From the NCBI GenBank assembly GCA_008933995.1, contig WARS01000014.1:4883192-4947191 (forward strand): a stretch of DNA of 64,000 bases. The letters are read 5' to 3'. The translations under genes were made by a program, and so were the position numbers. This document shows, piece after piece, positions 11,066-24,600 of this stretch (within the stretch, counting starts at the first letter, position 1; each line of letters opens with the position of its first letter). This DNA comes from Datnioides undecimradiatus. Lineage: Eukaryota > Chordata > Actinopteri > Lobotiformes > Datnioididae. The notes beneath the pieces were generated by a model. The model worked only from the letters and a program-made list of their open reading frames with translations. It was not told the DNA's origin and made no database searches.

Positions 11066-13758
11066 CTGATCAGCGAGCTGGCTGGTTTTATGCTTCACTA
11101 CCCTGGCTGCTCATCCATGTGTACCATCTGCATGTGGCGCTGCCATGTGTGTCACCTATACCCCAACACATCCCACTCCTCTCATATCTCTAACCAGCCC
11201 TCCATCCACACCTGACGCTGTCTAGTCATTGTCCTCTTATCTCCGGCTTTCTCTGCCTCCATTTTAAAAGCTAATTTATAAAAAGAAGAAAGAAAACAAA
11301 GGCTGACATCGCAGTTAATTTAAATCCTTTCACTTACTTTACGCCGCATATTAATAAAGGAGGCGAATATTTTTACAGTTATTCATCATCTTCATTCACC
11401 TTTTAATTTTCCTCTAAGCAAGAAACCATCATATCCTCAATCAGAGCAGCTGTGTGGGATGCAGTATTATTCCATTTGTTAGCTATGCAACGCTAACACT
11501 CTAAGTGATCGATCCGTGCCAGAGCTAACTATGTGACAGATGAAAGTGTCACAATTACAGTCATGCTGAAGTGACAAATTGATCCCAGCGTTTCTGCTGG
11601 AAAGGAGGTTTTGTCTTAGAGTTGCCATCGTTCATCTACACAGCCTCATTATACCTTCTGGGGAAGCAGGGACAGCGGTGACTCATTGACTCATCACACC
11701 GTTGTTTGTAAACTCGAAGCCCGACTAACCATTCTCCATTCCATTCTTCATCTTATCTAATGTTCCCCATTTCTCTGCTATCTCTGCCTCTGTGCTGCTG
11801 CTGCCTCCCGTCCACGTTTCCTCCTTCACAGCGCCTCCCTTCATCTTTAATATCCTTCCCCCCAAAACACTGACTCCAGCTTCCTGAACTCTTCACCCCT
11901 CCTTTTGTTCTCTCTCCTGCAGCTCTTCCTCCCTTCTCCCAAACACTCTCCTCAGGTCTGTGTTATTAACATAAAAAAGGAGGAGAGACTACCGTTCCTC
12001 CAGCCCCAGACTGTGAGTCACTCCGCCCCGCCAGCTACCAGCTGCCTCCCTGGCTGTCACATTGTGACAGATGTGAAACCGATTTTAAGGGATGAGGTGA
12101 AGACAATGGCTTGCATGTTAGAGAGTTTGCATCCAGCAGTTTCAAAGAGCGGGGCGTCTGCTGAAGACAGTCAGGTAGTTTGCTGAGCTGCCTCTGGAGC
12201 AAAAATAGGTCAAATATAGGATTGTTTCAAAAGCACAGAGGGGGAGCTGCCTTTGCTAAACAATGGTGGAAATAGTTCTGTAAGTGGAGGAGGTGTCTTC
12301 GTACAAGTCTGTCTCTGCCTTTGTTATGTCAGGGCACCTTATAGCGGTGATTCCCAGTCCCAGGGGCTGAGTGATAAGATCAGGAAAACAGATATTATAT
12401 TTTAAACAGAAAGAAATACCCGTGCTGTTGAGTCACCTGTAACACCGGAGCGCTGTCTTGTTTGTTTCAATTGAGAGGGCGTTAAAACTCATCAGCAATC
12501 GGTTACAAATAGCTGTCAAACTGTCAAAGTAGACAAAAGTAATAGATAAATAGTTAAAAGCCAACTAAGAGTAATGGATGCATGGGGAAGAGCTAAAAGT
12601 ATGGACACATTATTGAAATACTTTGCTTAGCTATTAAACATTGGCAATAATTAGCTAATTGATAAATGTCTAAAGTGTCTATCTCCCGCTATCCACGTGT
12701 TACATATCCAAACCAACCTATGTGTCGGACCGTCGTATGAAAGCGATACGGTTTTGTCAAGTTGAAACCGTGACATCCAGTTTAAATTCAAATCAACGTG
12801 TCTCACGGTGTCAGAGGGGGTTTTTGAGTTCAAGCGACGGGGCTTTGGAGGTACGTCAGACAAAAAGAAGTATATTCATTCCCGGCTGTCACATTTCATT
12901 TTTAAGAAAGATGTTATCGATTACATGTGTCCTTTAAATCACGGCAAGGACTTCGAGCCTGACTTCCTGCAGACAGTAATGCATTATCGAGTTAGTTTTA
13001 TTACTTTGGAATTACTCTGATGAACACACCGAGATGACTCTTCCGAAAAAGGTACATTAGCCGTCCATCAATTTTGTGAGGTGGTTGACACGTTCGACTA
13101 AAATGTTTTTTCACTTTTCCCTCAATTAACGCGACCTAATGTGCTCGCTTCCTCGCGAGGAGATGATTAAACGGAGCAACTTCACGGCTCTCCTTTCATT
13201 TTTGCCCATTTTCGGTGTTCAGTCACAGCGTCGGCCCGTTTATAACTCAGAAGCGATTTACCCCCGCTGGATACTACAGTACTACAGTACAGCATCTGCA
13301 GTTTGAACCGTAGCCTCTGAAAGGACTCGTAAAGGTCACTGTAGTTATGATGCTTGAGTCATTACACCACTTTGTAATGCAACATGTAAGCTATAGTTAC
13401 ATAACCTTTTTCCTCTACATTACCAGCCTTAATCTCTCTCTCATCCTAATTCAAAGCTATGAATACATAAACACACACACACACAAGCTGAGCAGACAGT
13501 GGCTCCAGCTGCCGCACTAAACAGAAGGTGTGTTTTGAGGAGACGGGGCACTGTGACCTTGCCTTAGGGATGATGACAAAGTGAAACTCAGTCTTTGCAT
13601 GTGTGTTAGTGTGTGAGCGTGTGTCTGTGTGTGCTCCTAATGACCAATGCTTAAGGGGGAGATGAGGGGAGATGGGCCATGCAGCGGGGCAAAGGGGGCA
13701 GGGAAATGATTCCATCGATCATTCTTGATCACCTAAACAATGTCACACAGTACATTCA

Positions 13759-13760
<2 letters not shown>

Positions 13761-13801
<41 letters not shown>
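13761..13801. repeat. (TG)n microsatellite
   Basis: About 20 uninterrupted TG units, followed by a short pyrimidine run. Confidence 0.95.
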
Positions 13802-13802
<1 letters not shown>

Positions 13803-15185
13803 TCTCCCTCTCTCTTTGCCTCTCATATTGACACACATTGTGACTCTCACCTCTTGTCTCTCTAACCTTTTCCTGCGTGTGTGTGTGTGTCTGGGCACAC
13901 GTGTGCTTTCAGACTGATGCCGCACTGATGGCACTGGCCAAATGCCAGCTCTCGCACAGTTCCATTAGCATTGCGAAGGCTGGGCCGTAGATTGCTATTG
14001 ATTGACTATGGCCTCTATTCATAGGCTATTCAGCCAGAAGCGCGCATACACATGGAGACACAAGTGCACTAGGATCTAGAGAACGTGAAACCAGACAGCC
14101 ACATGGGAGAAATTAGATGGGTTTCGTTGCAGCAATAATGTGATTGACATCTGGTTAAATATTTCATCATTTCCATTTTAAGAGATAACACTATGTTATA
14201 TGAGGACTAACTGTCTTCGCTATATGCATAATGCTTTGGAGACATAAAAAAAAAGCTTCAGTGATTTGACTTGTGATTGGTTGTTGGACGGGCTTGTGGC
14301 GCGCTGTGCGCACTTGTTGGCTTTGACGGGGACTTGAGGACGCCAAGCTTGTCGATGGCTGAGCTTTGGATTTTAAACAAATCAATGCCAAGTGACTGGA
14401 CCCCGGAGCCACTTGTTAATGAGAACCACCGCTCAGAGCTCTCCATACTCCCTCCGTCTCCACTCCTCCCTCTGTCTGTTTCGCGCCCGCTGCTCTTTCT
14501 CTATCTCTCACACTGTTTTCATTTTCCATCGCTCTCATTTCTCTCACCTTTTGCCCTTCGCCCACAAGAGAACGCGCACACATGCACACACACGCATGGA
14601 CTTCGAACTTTCTGTATGCCTCTGGTTTGTTATATTTTTTCCTTTAGATATTCTTAGACAGCCCGATGTCAGACCTACTAGTGACAATCCACACAGCCTT
14701 ATGCTTGTTCAAACTGCATGTGTCACAGCAGGGGAAAAACCTGCTTTCCATATAGGCTTCAACAGAATGTCTTTACTATTAAGAAAATAATTAACAGTGT
14801 AAGAAGATTAATTAAAACCTGTCACTAATGCACGTTTACTGTTTGAGGAAAGGTGTGCTGCGCATGCAGGTGTGTGCAATCCCTCCACCAGCTGCATCTA
14901 TTGTTTAGCACTGTGTGTGCGCATGTAGGAATAAGTATGCGTGCCTGCGAGTGCATGCGTGTGTGCGCGCCTGTGTGTGTGTATGTGAACACGATGAGGG
15001 GATTAAGGATGTAATGCAGGATTATCCAGCAGGTAGACTTCCCACTTCTTCTGCCGAGGAGGAGATGGAGAGGCAGAGAGGATGGAGTGGAAGAGATAGA
15101 TGGGTAGATGGAGTGAGGAAGGAAAAAAGAGAGGACGGTTAAAAGAAAAGGAGAGCGATGGAAGAAAAGGTAGAGGAGGACGACA

Positions 15186-15640
15186 AAAGGCGAGTTTATT
15201 TGCACAGCATAATTTATTTTACATGCAAAAATTGTTTAAAAAGAATTAAAAGTGAAGAATTAAAGAGAAATATTGACATAAGAGAAATTGGGAAAAGGGG
15301 TATTTAAAGAGCCCATTTCAAAGTCGATCACATAATAAGAAAAATATTATCCGTGTGTACCTGCAGAGAAATTTACACCTCTGATCCTTTGGTAATTTGT
15401 TCCACACGCGCATAGTAACGACATGATGATTCACTAATCTTTGTTCTTACTCCAGGAACAGCAAACAAACCAGCTCCAGATGATCTAAGAGCTCTAGTAG
15501 TTTCATATTGTACAAGCGAGTCAGAGATGTATCTTGGGGCCAAGTCATTTAATGATTTATAGACAAGGCGTAAGAGTGTTTTCTACTCCGTGACACACTG
15601 GAAGCCAGTGCAGTGTCTGAGGACCTGGTGAAGTAAGTGT
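15186..15640. repeat. Old dispersed repeat of a common fish type
   Basis: Begins with a GTTTATTTGCACAGCA-type opening, continues through an A-rich AATTAAAAGTGAAG stretch, and ends with GATTTATAGACAAG and GGAAGCCAGTGCAGTG. This order of landmarks matches, from memory, a very common unclassified dispersed repeat of fish genomes in which short phrases about remaining tail ends and 'gaagccagtgcagtg' recur. No open frame survives. The family name could not be given; a repeat-library search would settle it. A related 5' end is at 53277-53350. Confidence 0.45.
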
Positions 15641-16373
15641 GTAAGAACTGGAGAAGAAGAAAGAGGAGCACAAATATGCAAATATGCCTGGCAAGAAGTG
15701 GCACAAATGTCGCTCTGCTCCACAGAGAGAGAGGAGGGGGGGGTCTGAGGGAAAGAAGGAGGGTAGAAAGATATAAGAGAATAAGAGTTACAGAGTAGGT
15801 GAGGCAGTGGTGGGAGATAATGGTTTTGTACTTTCCAGGTGAAGCACAAAATATTGAATTTTCAGATCTGGTAATGGGAGCAAATCATTTCCACCACCTT
15901 GTGTGTTTGTATATTTGTGTCAGCAAATCAGTTGTCTCTCTCCTTGTCGTCAGCGCTCTTAACATTGTTAACGGCACACATCACTGTTTGAGCGTAACGA
16001 CACATGCTGAAATATAATGAGACTTGAGTCATTGCCATTGCACTGTTCAAAGTGGTTTTTATTTAGTGCTGCATGCCGCTTCAAGGTCCCCGCTGCCTTT
16101 GCTCACCAACAATTGCCAAGTATTAAATAAAACATAAGACGTGAGAGCAATGTGAGCGAAGGAACCCGTGTTGCCTGCTTAAAGCGCGCATAAGGTGACA
16201 GGGGCGATCTCGCACACGTGCACGCTTTACAGCGCCGTCCATGGGGCTACGGGGTCTATCTGTAGCATTTTGTAATTGTTTGGGGCTAATCCTAGTTTTA
16301 ATATGTCTCTCACAGCAGGGGAGGCCTTCACGCTTAATAGACACCATGGATTTGTTTAATTACGTCTGTCTTT

Positions 16374-16397
16374 GTGTGTGTGTGTGTGTGTGTGTGT
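16374..16397. repeat. (TG)n microsatellite
   Basis: About 12 TG units. Confidence 0.85.
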
Positions 16398-17550
16398 TTC
16401 GGTGCAAGTGTGTTTAGGGAAGGGGGAGAGGGAGTGAGGGTGCTTGAGTAATCGAGCGCCACTTTGATGACAGTTTGTTTTAGAATCTGTGCGTATGTAA
16501 CGCAATGAATTTAAAAAGCTATAAGAGTAGTGGAGGAAGATCACGGAGGCACAGAGAGCATCTGTGTGTATAGACAGAATCCTCACACATAGGCGATGTA
16601 TGCGCTCCCATACACACACACACACGCGCGCGCGCACGCACACACACATCCAGCGAGTGAACCCTTGGCAGTACTTCTCCAGTCTGTTTGAAGTAGTGTC
16701 TCAAGGGAGGCTATAGGACTGTGGCAGTGTTTCACCCACTCAAACACACACACTGGCTCGCAGGGAGAGAGGGATTGTAGAGAGAAAAGGGAAAAGACAG
16801 ACAGAGGAGACAGTAGGAGGAGTGCTTCTTCTCAAACACACTCCAGCTCGTCTCATCCCTATCTCTCGGTCTCTCGCCGCTCCCCTTGCAGACATGGAAC
16901 GCTCGGAGAACAGGTTGAGGTTGTTTACAGCCACTTTTTTTTTTTCTTTTTCCTTTCCCCCCGGTGCTCATGCGCTCATATCTCCCTCTATCATGCTCAC
17001 ACCGACCGGGTGAGATTGAAACAGCGCACTGGGGACACAGCAAGGATATTACCCAGGCTGCATCGGCATCAGAAAGGCGACTTGTCGTTTCATTTTGTCG
17101 CGGTCTCAATTAGAATAGCCAGCCGGAAGGAGACGACTTTGACCGCCGGGGCTGAACGCAGACACCAAAGCCTCCTGATAAAAGCCACCCCTCAAGAATA
17201 TTTTACAAACACAGCTAGGGCTCTCTGCCTGAGCTTCGCTCCTCTCTGCCGCTTTTGTTAGCTGCATGACCCGATCAAGGCCCCACAAATTTAAAGCACC
17301 ACTTGCCAATTTTCAGGCCCTGTAAACTCATCTTTGAGAACAAACAAACAAAGCAGGCAAAGAAGGCGCGGAATAGATAAAGTGGGGAAATCAAAACGTG
17401 CGAGAATGATGGGCGAGAGAAACGTATCAAAGGTGGGGTTTTTTTTTTGTTTCTCAAGGATGACTTCAAACGCTGCTCATTTTAATGTGTTTTTCCAGCC
17501 GCAGCCGGCGACGAGCTCACCAGTGCCTCATGTTTTCTTAAAACAATGGA

Positions 17551-17553
<3 letters not shown>

Positions 17554-17586
<33 letters not shown>
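17554..17586. repeat. (CA)n microsatellite
   Basis: About 16 CA units, followed by an A-rich run to about 17608. Confidence 0.95.
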
Positions 17587-17588
<2 letters not shown>

Positions 17589-20249
17589 CAAAAAAGAAAA
17601 AAAAAATTACAGATGCACAAAACAATCCCGCTTAAAGACGGTGCTGCGACGCTGCCAATCTGCAAAGCTATTGTGTTGTTTTGTGCCTGCGTGTTTGGCC
17701 CCCCCCCATCTCCCCAAACCCTGTAATTTTCTAGTGCCTCATGTATGAGTGCAGGTATGTGGACGAGGTGCCGCATCTGGACGCGTCTGTTATTTCCTGT
17801 CATCCTTCTCTCTTACTCACTTCTCCAGAACTTCCTCCCCGGTGTCCCCTGGTACAGCGCACGCAGCTAATGGAGAAGGAATGTACCTCCACACGGGCAC
17901 AGATGGAGAGGCAGAGAGAGAGAGAGAGAGGGAGAGAGGGCGAGGGACACAGAGGCACGCAGGCATATAAAAGAGAGAGAGAGAGAGCGAGAGAGCCACG
18001 GATAGAAGCGGGAGGGGAGGCACAGTGTCGTATGCTGGAGCGGAGAGGAGCGTAAAAAGCTCTCAGTCATGTTGCCAATGTAACACCCTTGTTCCATGTG
18101 TTTATCCGCGGCTTCTTCTGTTGTAAAGTACCTCACAACTTAACCAAAACACTAACTCTGCATAAGTCTGTCTGCACCTAGTTGTACCACACACACACAC
18201 ACACACGAGTGCACGTTTCCGTTTTTGTTTTTTTACATGGCTGCAAACTAACAATTATATTTGATTCAAGTATCAATTATTCGTTTTCAGTGGAAGTGGA
18301 AAAATAGTGAAAAATGCACAGACGCTAAGGCGATGTCTACAAATTGCTTGTGCTGGCTAATCAGCAGCCCAAATCCTTCTGATTGAAGCTTAATACATAT
18401 CATAAGTGCATACATGCACCAAGTGGCAGGGCGAGCACAAAACAAAATCATAATTCTTTCTTCCCCCACGTCCCTCATTAGTCTGTTCATAGCCCACGTG
18501 ACGCATTTTTGAATGAACTGCACTCAAAACTAACAGCGTGAGGACAGGCCGAGGTTAATTGCAATGCAGAAAATGAAGGAGCAACTAAAATAATAACAGA
18601 TTAATATATATATATATATTTTTAAATATTCATAGTACGTCATGTAGGTGTGCACTGGTTTGATTATTTTATTCTCTTTTCTGTCAAATCTGACATGGTA
18701 TTTTAAATGAGCCATGGAAAAGTGAAAACAACGCCTTTGAAATGCATTCTGCGCTACTTCCATTTCCTCTTCCGACCTTGATTCTGTTTCCATCCCTCTC
18801 CTGTCCTTCACCTTCTCTCCTCCTCTCGTTCTCCTTCATCCCCTCACTCTCTCACACTCCCCTCCAGTTCTAGAGGCTATTTTTTTTTTTTTCATCTCCA
18901 CTTAGCTTTTAGTGCTCTTCTGTGCCCCACTCAAGGGGAATCCACCTCTTTCCAGACACAGCCTTATTTTAGCAACACAAGCTGGTCCTTGGAGAGCACT
19001 GTCAGACCTCATACACTGCACCGTCTGCTCCTCTGTGTGTGTTTCTGCGATTGCATGTGCTGTGTGTACACATTTAACAGCGTTCTAAAGACTGACGGGA
19101 CATGCGATGTCGTCAAGAAAACACCCTCGCAAAGATGTTTGGTATTTTTAAAAAATCTTTCTTCCTCTCCGTTTTTCATCCCGTTTTTCAGTCTCTCCCT
19201 GTTTTTGGAGTGGTCACAGCTACAGGTGAATTATTAATGAGCTAGGGAATTGTCGTTCTACCTCAGATCTCCCACCGCCTCTTACATGAAAGAGGTGAAG
19301 AAGAGCAAGACGAGTCTCTGAAGGAAGGCAAGCATGAAATACCAAACATTTTCAGTTTGAAATTCAGAGGCCATCAAGGAATTTGTGTCTTTTGTAGCTC
19401 GCTACCTTTTCTGTCTGGGCTTGTGTCTCTGTGTGTGTGTGTGTGTGTGTCTGTGTGTGTGTGTGTGTGGAGACTCTTATTTCCATTTAAATATTCTTCA
19501 TTTTTCTCTCCTCTCCCTCCCCCGGCTAAAAACTAATCAGCCATCCTCCCTCCATTCATCCTCCCTCTCTCCCTTGCTCCATTTTGACTCCTCAGATCAC
19601 CAGGTAAAGTAGCATTCGGCTAGCTGTGCAATGGTGCAGTGAAAATGAGCAGGAAAGACGTCTTCAGAAGCGTCACTGCGGGCCAAATGCCTTATTATGT
19701 CAGATTTACAAATTCCCCACTCCCGAGTCGGAAGAAAAAGTGACCTACATAACTACAGACCAGAAAAAAAACCCACCAATGGCCCAGTTCTCCTCTCCTC
19801 TCTCTCCACTCCACTCCCTCGTTCTCTCCATCACTGGCGCTCCCTCTCTAGCTGCTCTCTTTCTCTCTCATTTCGTCACCCCTCGTTTATCTCTATCCTT
19901 TCCCCGACAGCGGCTTGGTGAGTTATCACCCCTCATTCAGATGAGAGGAGTGGCGTGTATGAAGGTCTGTTTTTCTTTTTTTCTTTTTTTTTGTTACATC
20001 AGTGTGTGCTCGGCTGACAGTGCGCGCACTTCCTCTGTGTGTGCGTGCGCAGTGGTTATACGGTCGACGTTGCTAAAATGGTATGGTCGACAGAGGGGGG
20101 TGGTAAGGTGATCCAACCAACCTGCTACTAGGTAAACACCATCTGTTCACACAAATTCTGCACCCCACCCACCCCCAACACCACGACTAGAATAGAGTGA
20201 TCCAATCGCACCTCTCCTCACACACTTCTACCATGCCAGGTTCACACCA

Positions 20250-20251
<2 letters not shown>

Positions 20252-20296
<45 letters not shown>
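20252..20296. repeat. (GT)n microsatellite
   Basis: About 22 uninterrupted GT units. Confidence 0.95.
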
Positions 20297-20297
<1 letters not shown>

Positions 20298-20775
20298 CAG
20301 TGATGATAATAGATAATGACAGAATTGTTGGCTTATATTTCACATGTTGAGGTGTTGCTCTTTTAGATTTTACAGTATGAAACACACACACACACAAAAC
20401 ATATTTTTCTCCTCCTGACTTTCTCTCAACCTCCCAGCCCTTCTTTCTTTTTCTGTCTTATCTTTCTCTCTCTCTGTGCCGCCCTTCTGTCCATCCGTCT
20501 GTCTTCGTTCTCTCCATTCTCTCCGTCTCCCTCTCAGCCTGCGGTAGAATCGAGTCAAATCAATCAATTCAGGTTTCCTGGGCAGACCAGTGGTGTGGCA
20601 AGAAATTGACCTTTCGTTCCTGTGCATGTGTGTGTGCGCGCGTGCACGCACGCGTGTACGAGTGTGTGTTTGCACACCAAGCAGAGGGAAGCAGTTAGAG
20701 CTAAGTCGCTATCTGCCCTCAGAGCTGATGGTGCCATCCAGTGCGGCGGTGCCCCCAGCTAGCCACTAAGGATCA

Positions 20776-20776
20776 T

Positions 20777-20806
<30 letters not shown>
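20776..20806. repeat. (CA)n microsatellite
   Basis: About 15 CA units. Confidence 0.9.
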
Positions 20807-20809
<3 letters not shown>

Positions 20810-21562
20810 ATGCACACACAAAAACACACAGCTTTCCACCCTCAGCTACAGCAGATATGACAAGTACACGGACTGTGGACACAGCATTAGCGAAGCTCTG
20901 TGTCTTTTTATAGCTTTTATGCTAAGCAGCATGCCATTGCAGGCTTTCCATTTTTGCCCGACTGGGTATTGAGTGTATTGAGTGAGTGAGTTAGCCTGGG
21001 TTAAGTGGCTGTGCTTAAGGGCACAACAGCACTGCTGCGATCACTGGCTGCTCCCGTACAGCCTTTCCAACGAGCCCCGCGAAACGAGATGAAGGGCTCA
21101 TGAAAACACACATGCATACACACACAGTGCCAGCTGAGGGGAGGGGAACGGACGGTACTGTGAGTGTGAGTTTGTGTGTGTGTGTGTGTGCATGCGTGTG
21201 TGGGGAAGAGATGTTTGATTTTCTGTCATCCCTTTGTTTTTGCTAGATTGTCAATTTGTATTTCTCCCATTTCCTCTTCTTTTCTCCCACACTCGCGCTT
21301 TATAGATTTCAAACCCCTCATACACACACACACACGCTCAGAGTGCCAGATGTGGGCTGACACTCCCCATCTATCCAGAAGGTGGGGGTTTAATAGAGAT
21401 TTATAATGATTATCAGGAGACTGAGGAGGAATATATCGTCGCTGCTTAAAAATCTACTGATATAGATGGACGTTGCGAGAGGACTGAGGCAAAGAAAGAG
21501 AGTTCAGTGGAGGATGTGTTGGGGAAGTATTGACAGAGCGCTATAAATGCATAGCTCTTCTG

Positions 21563-21690
21563 TGCGCGCGCGCGCGCTGCAGGCCAGGTCACATAAACAA
21601 AGCCGAAAATCTGAGGGGGCAAAGCTGCTGGGGCTATAACCTGAGGGCACTGTATTGAAAAGAAATCCAGCGCGCGCGCGTGTGTGTGTA
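21563..21690. repeat. Pair of alternating CG tracts
   Basis: A (GC)n run of about seven units starts near 21563 and a second CG run passing into (GT)n starts near 21670. Alternating purine-pyrimidine CG tracts adopt left-handed Z-DNA readily, and long CG runs are rare in methylated vertebrate genomes. The sequence between them is not repetitive. Confidence 0.7.
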
Positions 21691-24600
21691 TGTGCTTTTT
21701 ATGCGCGCTGCCCAGTGTGTGCGTGCATCTCACCAACACTACCCACTACTTACTTGCTCCATGTAGCCTCCATAATATCAAGATAATGCACTGTGATTCC
21801 TCCACTCCTGGACCCTGCGCGCTCTCCAGAGATCCTTCTGTGGAGGATATCTTGGCCGACTCGAGCCTTCCACTCCTCCTCCGCCGTTGTCTGTCTGTCC
21901 TCATCCCGCTGTTCTGCACTAAAACAGCTCATAATTATTGTCTTAGCATCCTTCATGTATAATTTATCAGCCATTTAAAAGCGGAGGTGCATGCAATTAA
22001 ATCTAGAGGGAGCTTCTGTCTTTCCAAATCTCCCCTTCCTCTCTCCCTTTCATACTTTCTCCCCCCTCTTTCTCTCACCCTCTCTCCCTCGTGCGCAGGA
22101 GCTTTCAGTCACGTCCTTTTACTCTCTGTGTTATTCCTTTATACTGCGCCGTTGTGCATCCCGCTTCTTCCTGTCTCTTTCACTCAGTTTTTGAGTCCAT
22201 TCTGCCTTCCCTCTCCTGCTCCCTCTCCTTAATATCTAAATATGTGTTGGAAATTGGATAAATCATGCAGAGGTGTTCTTGTTCTCTCTCTCTGTATCCA
22301 TTTTCTTTTCATCCTTCACTCTTTTGCTCCCTTATTTCCTCCCTCCCAGAGAGAAAGGAGAGGAGAGGAGAGGCGCAGAGTAATTGGATTCCCCCTAATA
22401 GCGAGGGTAATGTTGACAGTACATAAATCCTGCCACTGAAATAGCGCCTCGTTTATCTTCTGATTTTGCCTCATTGTTTTTCGGCGCCTGTTTCCCACCC
22501 TCATCTTCCTCCCCCTCCAACTCCTGTGCATTCCCTGCATCCTTCCTTCCTCACCCCTCCCTCCCCTCATCTCCCCCAGGGTCTCATCAGGTAGCCTTGA
22601 TTGTCTAGATGGGCCCCGTATGGGACAATGCGTCTCTGCATAAATTGGTCGACACGGTTTGGTTGCAGCCAAGCAGATATTGGAAGGAACAAGGCGGAGA
22701 GGAACATAGACATAGATAAAAGGGAACATGCACGTTGCGTCGGATATGTGGTGCAACATAAAGGAGACAGGAAACGATGAAGGATGCACTTAACTCTGCT
22801 GTGTGCAAATAAAATCTGCTCCCTCTCTCGCCCCACATGCTCTGCCTCTTTGCCTTCATCTGGCTCTGAGGATGGTGATACTTCAGGAGGAACTCAAATC
22901 ACATTCAGTGTCAAGTCTGCAGGATCTTGAAATCTGTGAAACAACCCCAACTCACTTAATAGCGCGAGCAAATTAGCTCAACGCGTATGCTCACATTTTA
23001 AAGGGCAAGTCATTCGATTTTGAAACGGGCCTTTTCATTTCCATGCAGCTGTGTTTCAAGGCCCAAAGAATCAAAATGATCCGTTATTAAGATTAAATAT
23101 TAGTTTTTCGTTTTGCAAAATGGAAAGGGAATTTCGAGTCTGAGACGTTCAGCATTTTTTTTACACTAATGTATTTATATTTTACATCTCCCACCACAGT
23201 TACTCACCGTTATAGATAAAAGTAGAGTGGCCCTTTAAGGATAAGTGCAAGACAGCATCCACAAATAGGCCTCCAAATTGTTTGAGAACATAAAATCCCT
23301 TCCGAAAATACTGCTCAAACTGTGTTCAGCCGTGACGAACAAAATAAGCAGAAATAAAAGCATCGACACATGAATCGCCTGGAGGTAAAAGAAAAATAAA
23401 GGAGTTATGGGAGTGGGTGGGAGAAATAACACAGAAGGAAAATTAAGAGATATGACAAGATAGAGATAAATAAAGCAAATTCTGCGCCCCCCGCTTCTCC
23501 AAATACCAAACAACATCATCAATAATTGACCAAGAGTCTGACAGTTGATCAGCTGTGAGCGTCCCTTTATAGCAACATTAGGAGCCTGTCACACATACAC
23601 ACACACACACACACACAGCCTCAAACATCCTCCCTTTGATGCTGTTTCATGATCCAGCTCATTGACGCAGGAGTCCGGGTCAGGTCAGCTAATCAATCAC
23701 CTGCGTGGCATTTCAATGGCTCGGCCTGTCTGTAGGCTTCCTGTGTACGTACTGCTCTGATCTCTCCTATTGCAAACATAGAGAACACTGACAAGGTGGG
23801 CCATGAGAGAGATGGAGCTCGTTACAGAGGAGCGAGAACTCCAGGTTGAATGGTATGGGCATTCTGTTCTGTTGCTATTGCTGTTACAGACAATGCTGGG
23901 AGTCAAGCAACTGCATCAAGGTCAAGTCATGCTCTTTCATCCTCCCTGGGTTGCTTGTGGGGTCCACTCACACCTTTTATACCATATACCATAGCCTGGA
24001 GGAACAGAGATGGAGAGGATGATAAAAGCTGTGTATAAGTGTGTGTTGGTGCTATAGTGTGAGGTGTTTCTTCTTTCACAACTGGCTGCGCAGGCAGACC
24101 CTCCATATTCGAGTGTGTATGTAGGCCAGAAATGTGGTGTTATTTGTTGTTTCCCTGGGTGGTCCGCAGCCGTCTCTTAACACAGCACACAGTCATTTAA
24201 TTGGATTGTCAGTCTGGGGGAAGCCCACTTCCTCTTCTGTTTAACACTCTCACATGATAACGCGGCGCAGCCCTCAGGCGCTGTTACCTTAACCACACAT
24301 CATAATCATGTAATAATCAGATTTTATCCGTCGGCGAGCCAAGTCTCGGGTTGGATGCTAAAGAAGTGTTGGCAAGTAGATAAATCCGAGCAGAGGTAAA
24401 TGAAGATGAAATAAATACACGGAGGAGGGGGAGAGGGAAGGGAGCCATTTTGTTTGTTTCACCCCCCCCTCCACCCCACCCCACACCCGAGCTCTGACAT
24501 CTTTCTACCGCCAATCAATAGGTCACATTTCTTATTACACCCTGCCACTCACCTACACCAGTCCCCGCTCGTACATGCACGCAACACAAACAGAGACACA

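Larger units (their letters stand above)
6508..15185. other. Intronic DNA, left part of a putative 41-kb intron
   Basis: No coding exon is convincing here. It carries many TG/CA tracts (for example 6918-6944, 7692-7714, 11039-11065, 13761-13801). Repeat-poor AT-rich islands occur at about 7015-7250, 8985-9050, 11270-11620 and 12480-13400 and could be regulatory. An acceptor-like TCCTGCAG at about 11930 and a donor-like CAGGTAGTT at about 12174 bracket an open frame (11905-12186), but the product has no recognisable domain. A second pair of modest overlapping frames lies at 12651-12937 and is also unrecognised. Confidence 0.6.
15641..22240. other. Intronic DNA with GC-alternating and CA/TG tracts
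   Basis: No gene seen. It holds (TG)n and (CA)n tracts listed separately, a GA-rich block at about 17905-17995, pyrimidine blocks at about 19495-19590, 19780-19905 and 22020-22235, and two alternating CG tracts near 21563 and 21670. The piece 16855-16910 has an acceptor-like CCTTGCAG and an ATG, but only a weak GTTGAG donor after 22 bases, so it was not called an exon. Confidence 0.6.

Noticed and set aside
11905..12186. Frame bracketed by acceptor-like and donor-like signals
   Set aside because: No teneurin or other domain; signals of this quality are frequent by chance in pyrimidine-rich DNA.
16876..16899. Possible 22-nt microexon after CCTTGCAG containing ATGGAACGCTCG
   Set aside because: Following donor GTTGAG is weak and the product matches nothing in the family.
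22316..22789. 157-codon - strand frame
   Set aside because: Middle part is Arg/Gly-rich from pyrimidine tracts, ends are unrecognised, no splice signals.
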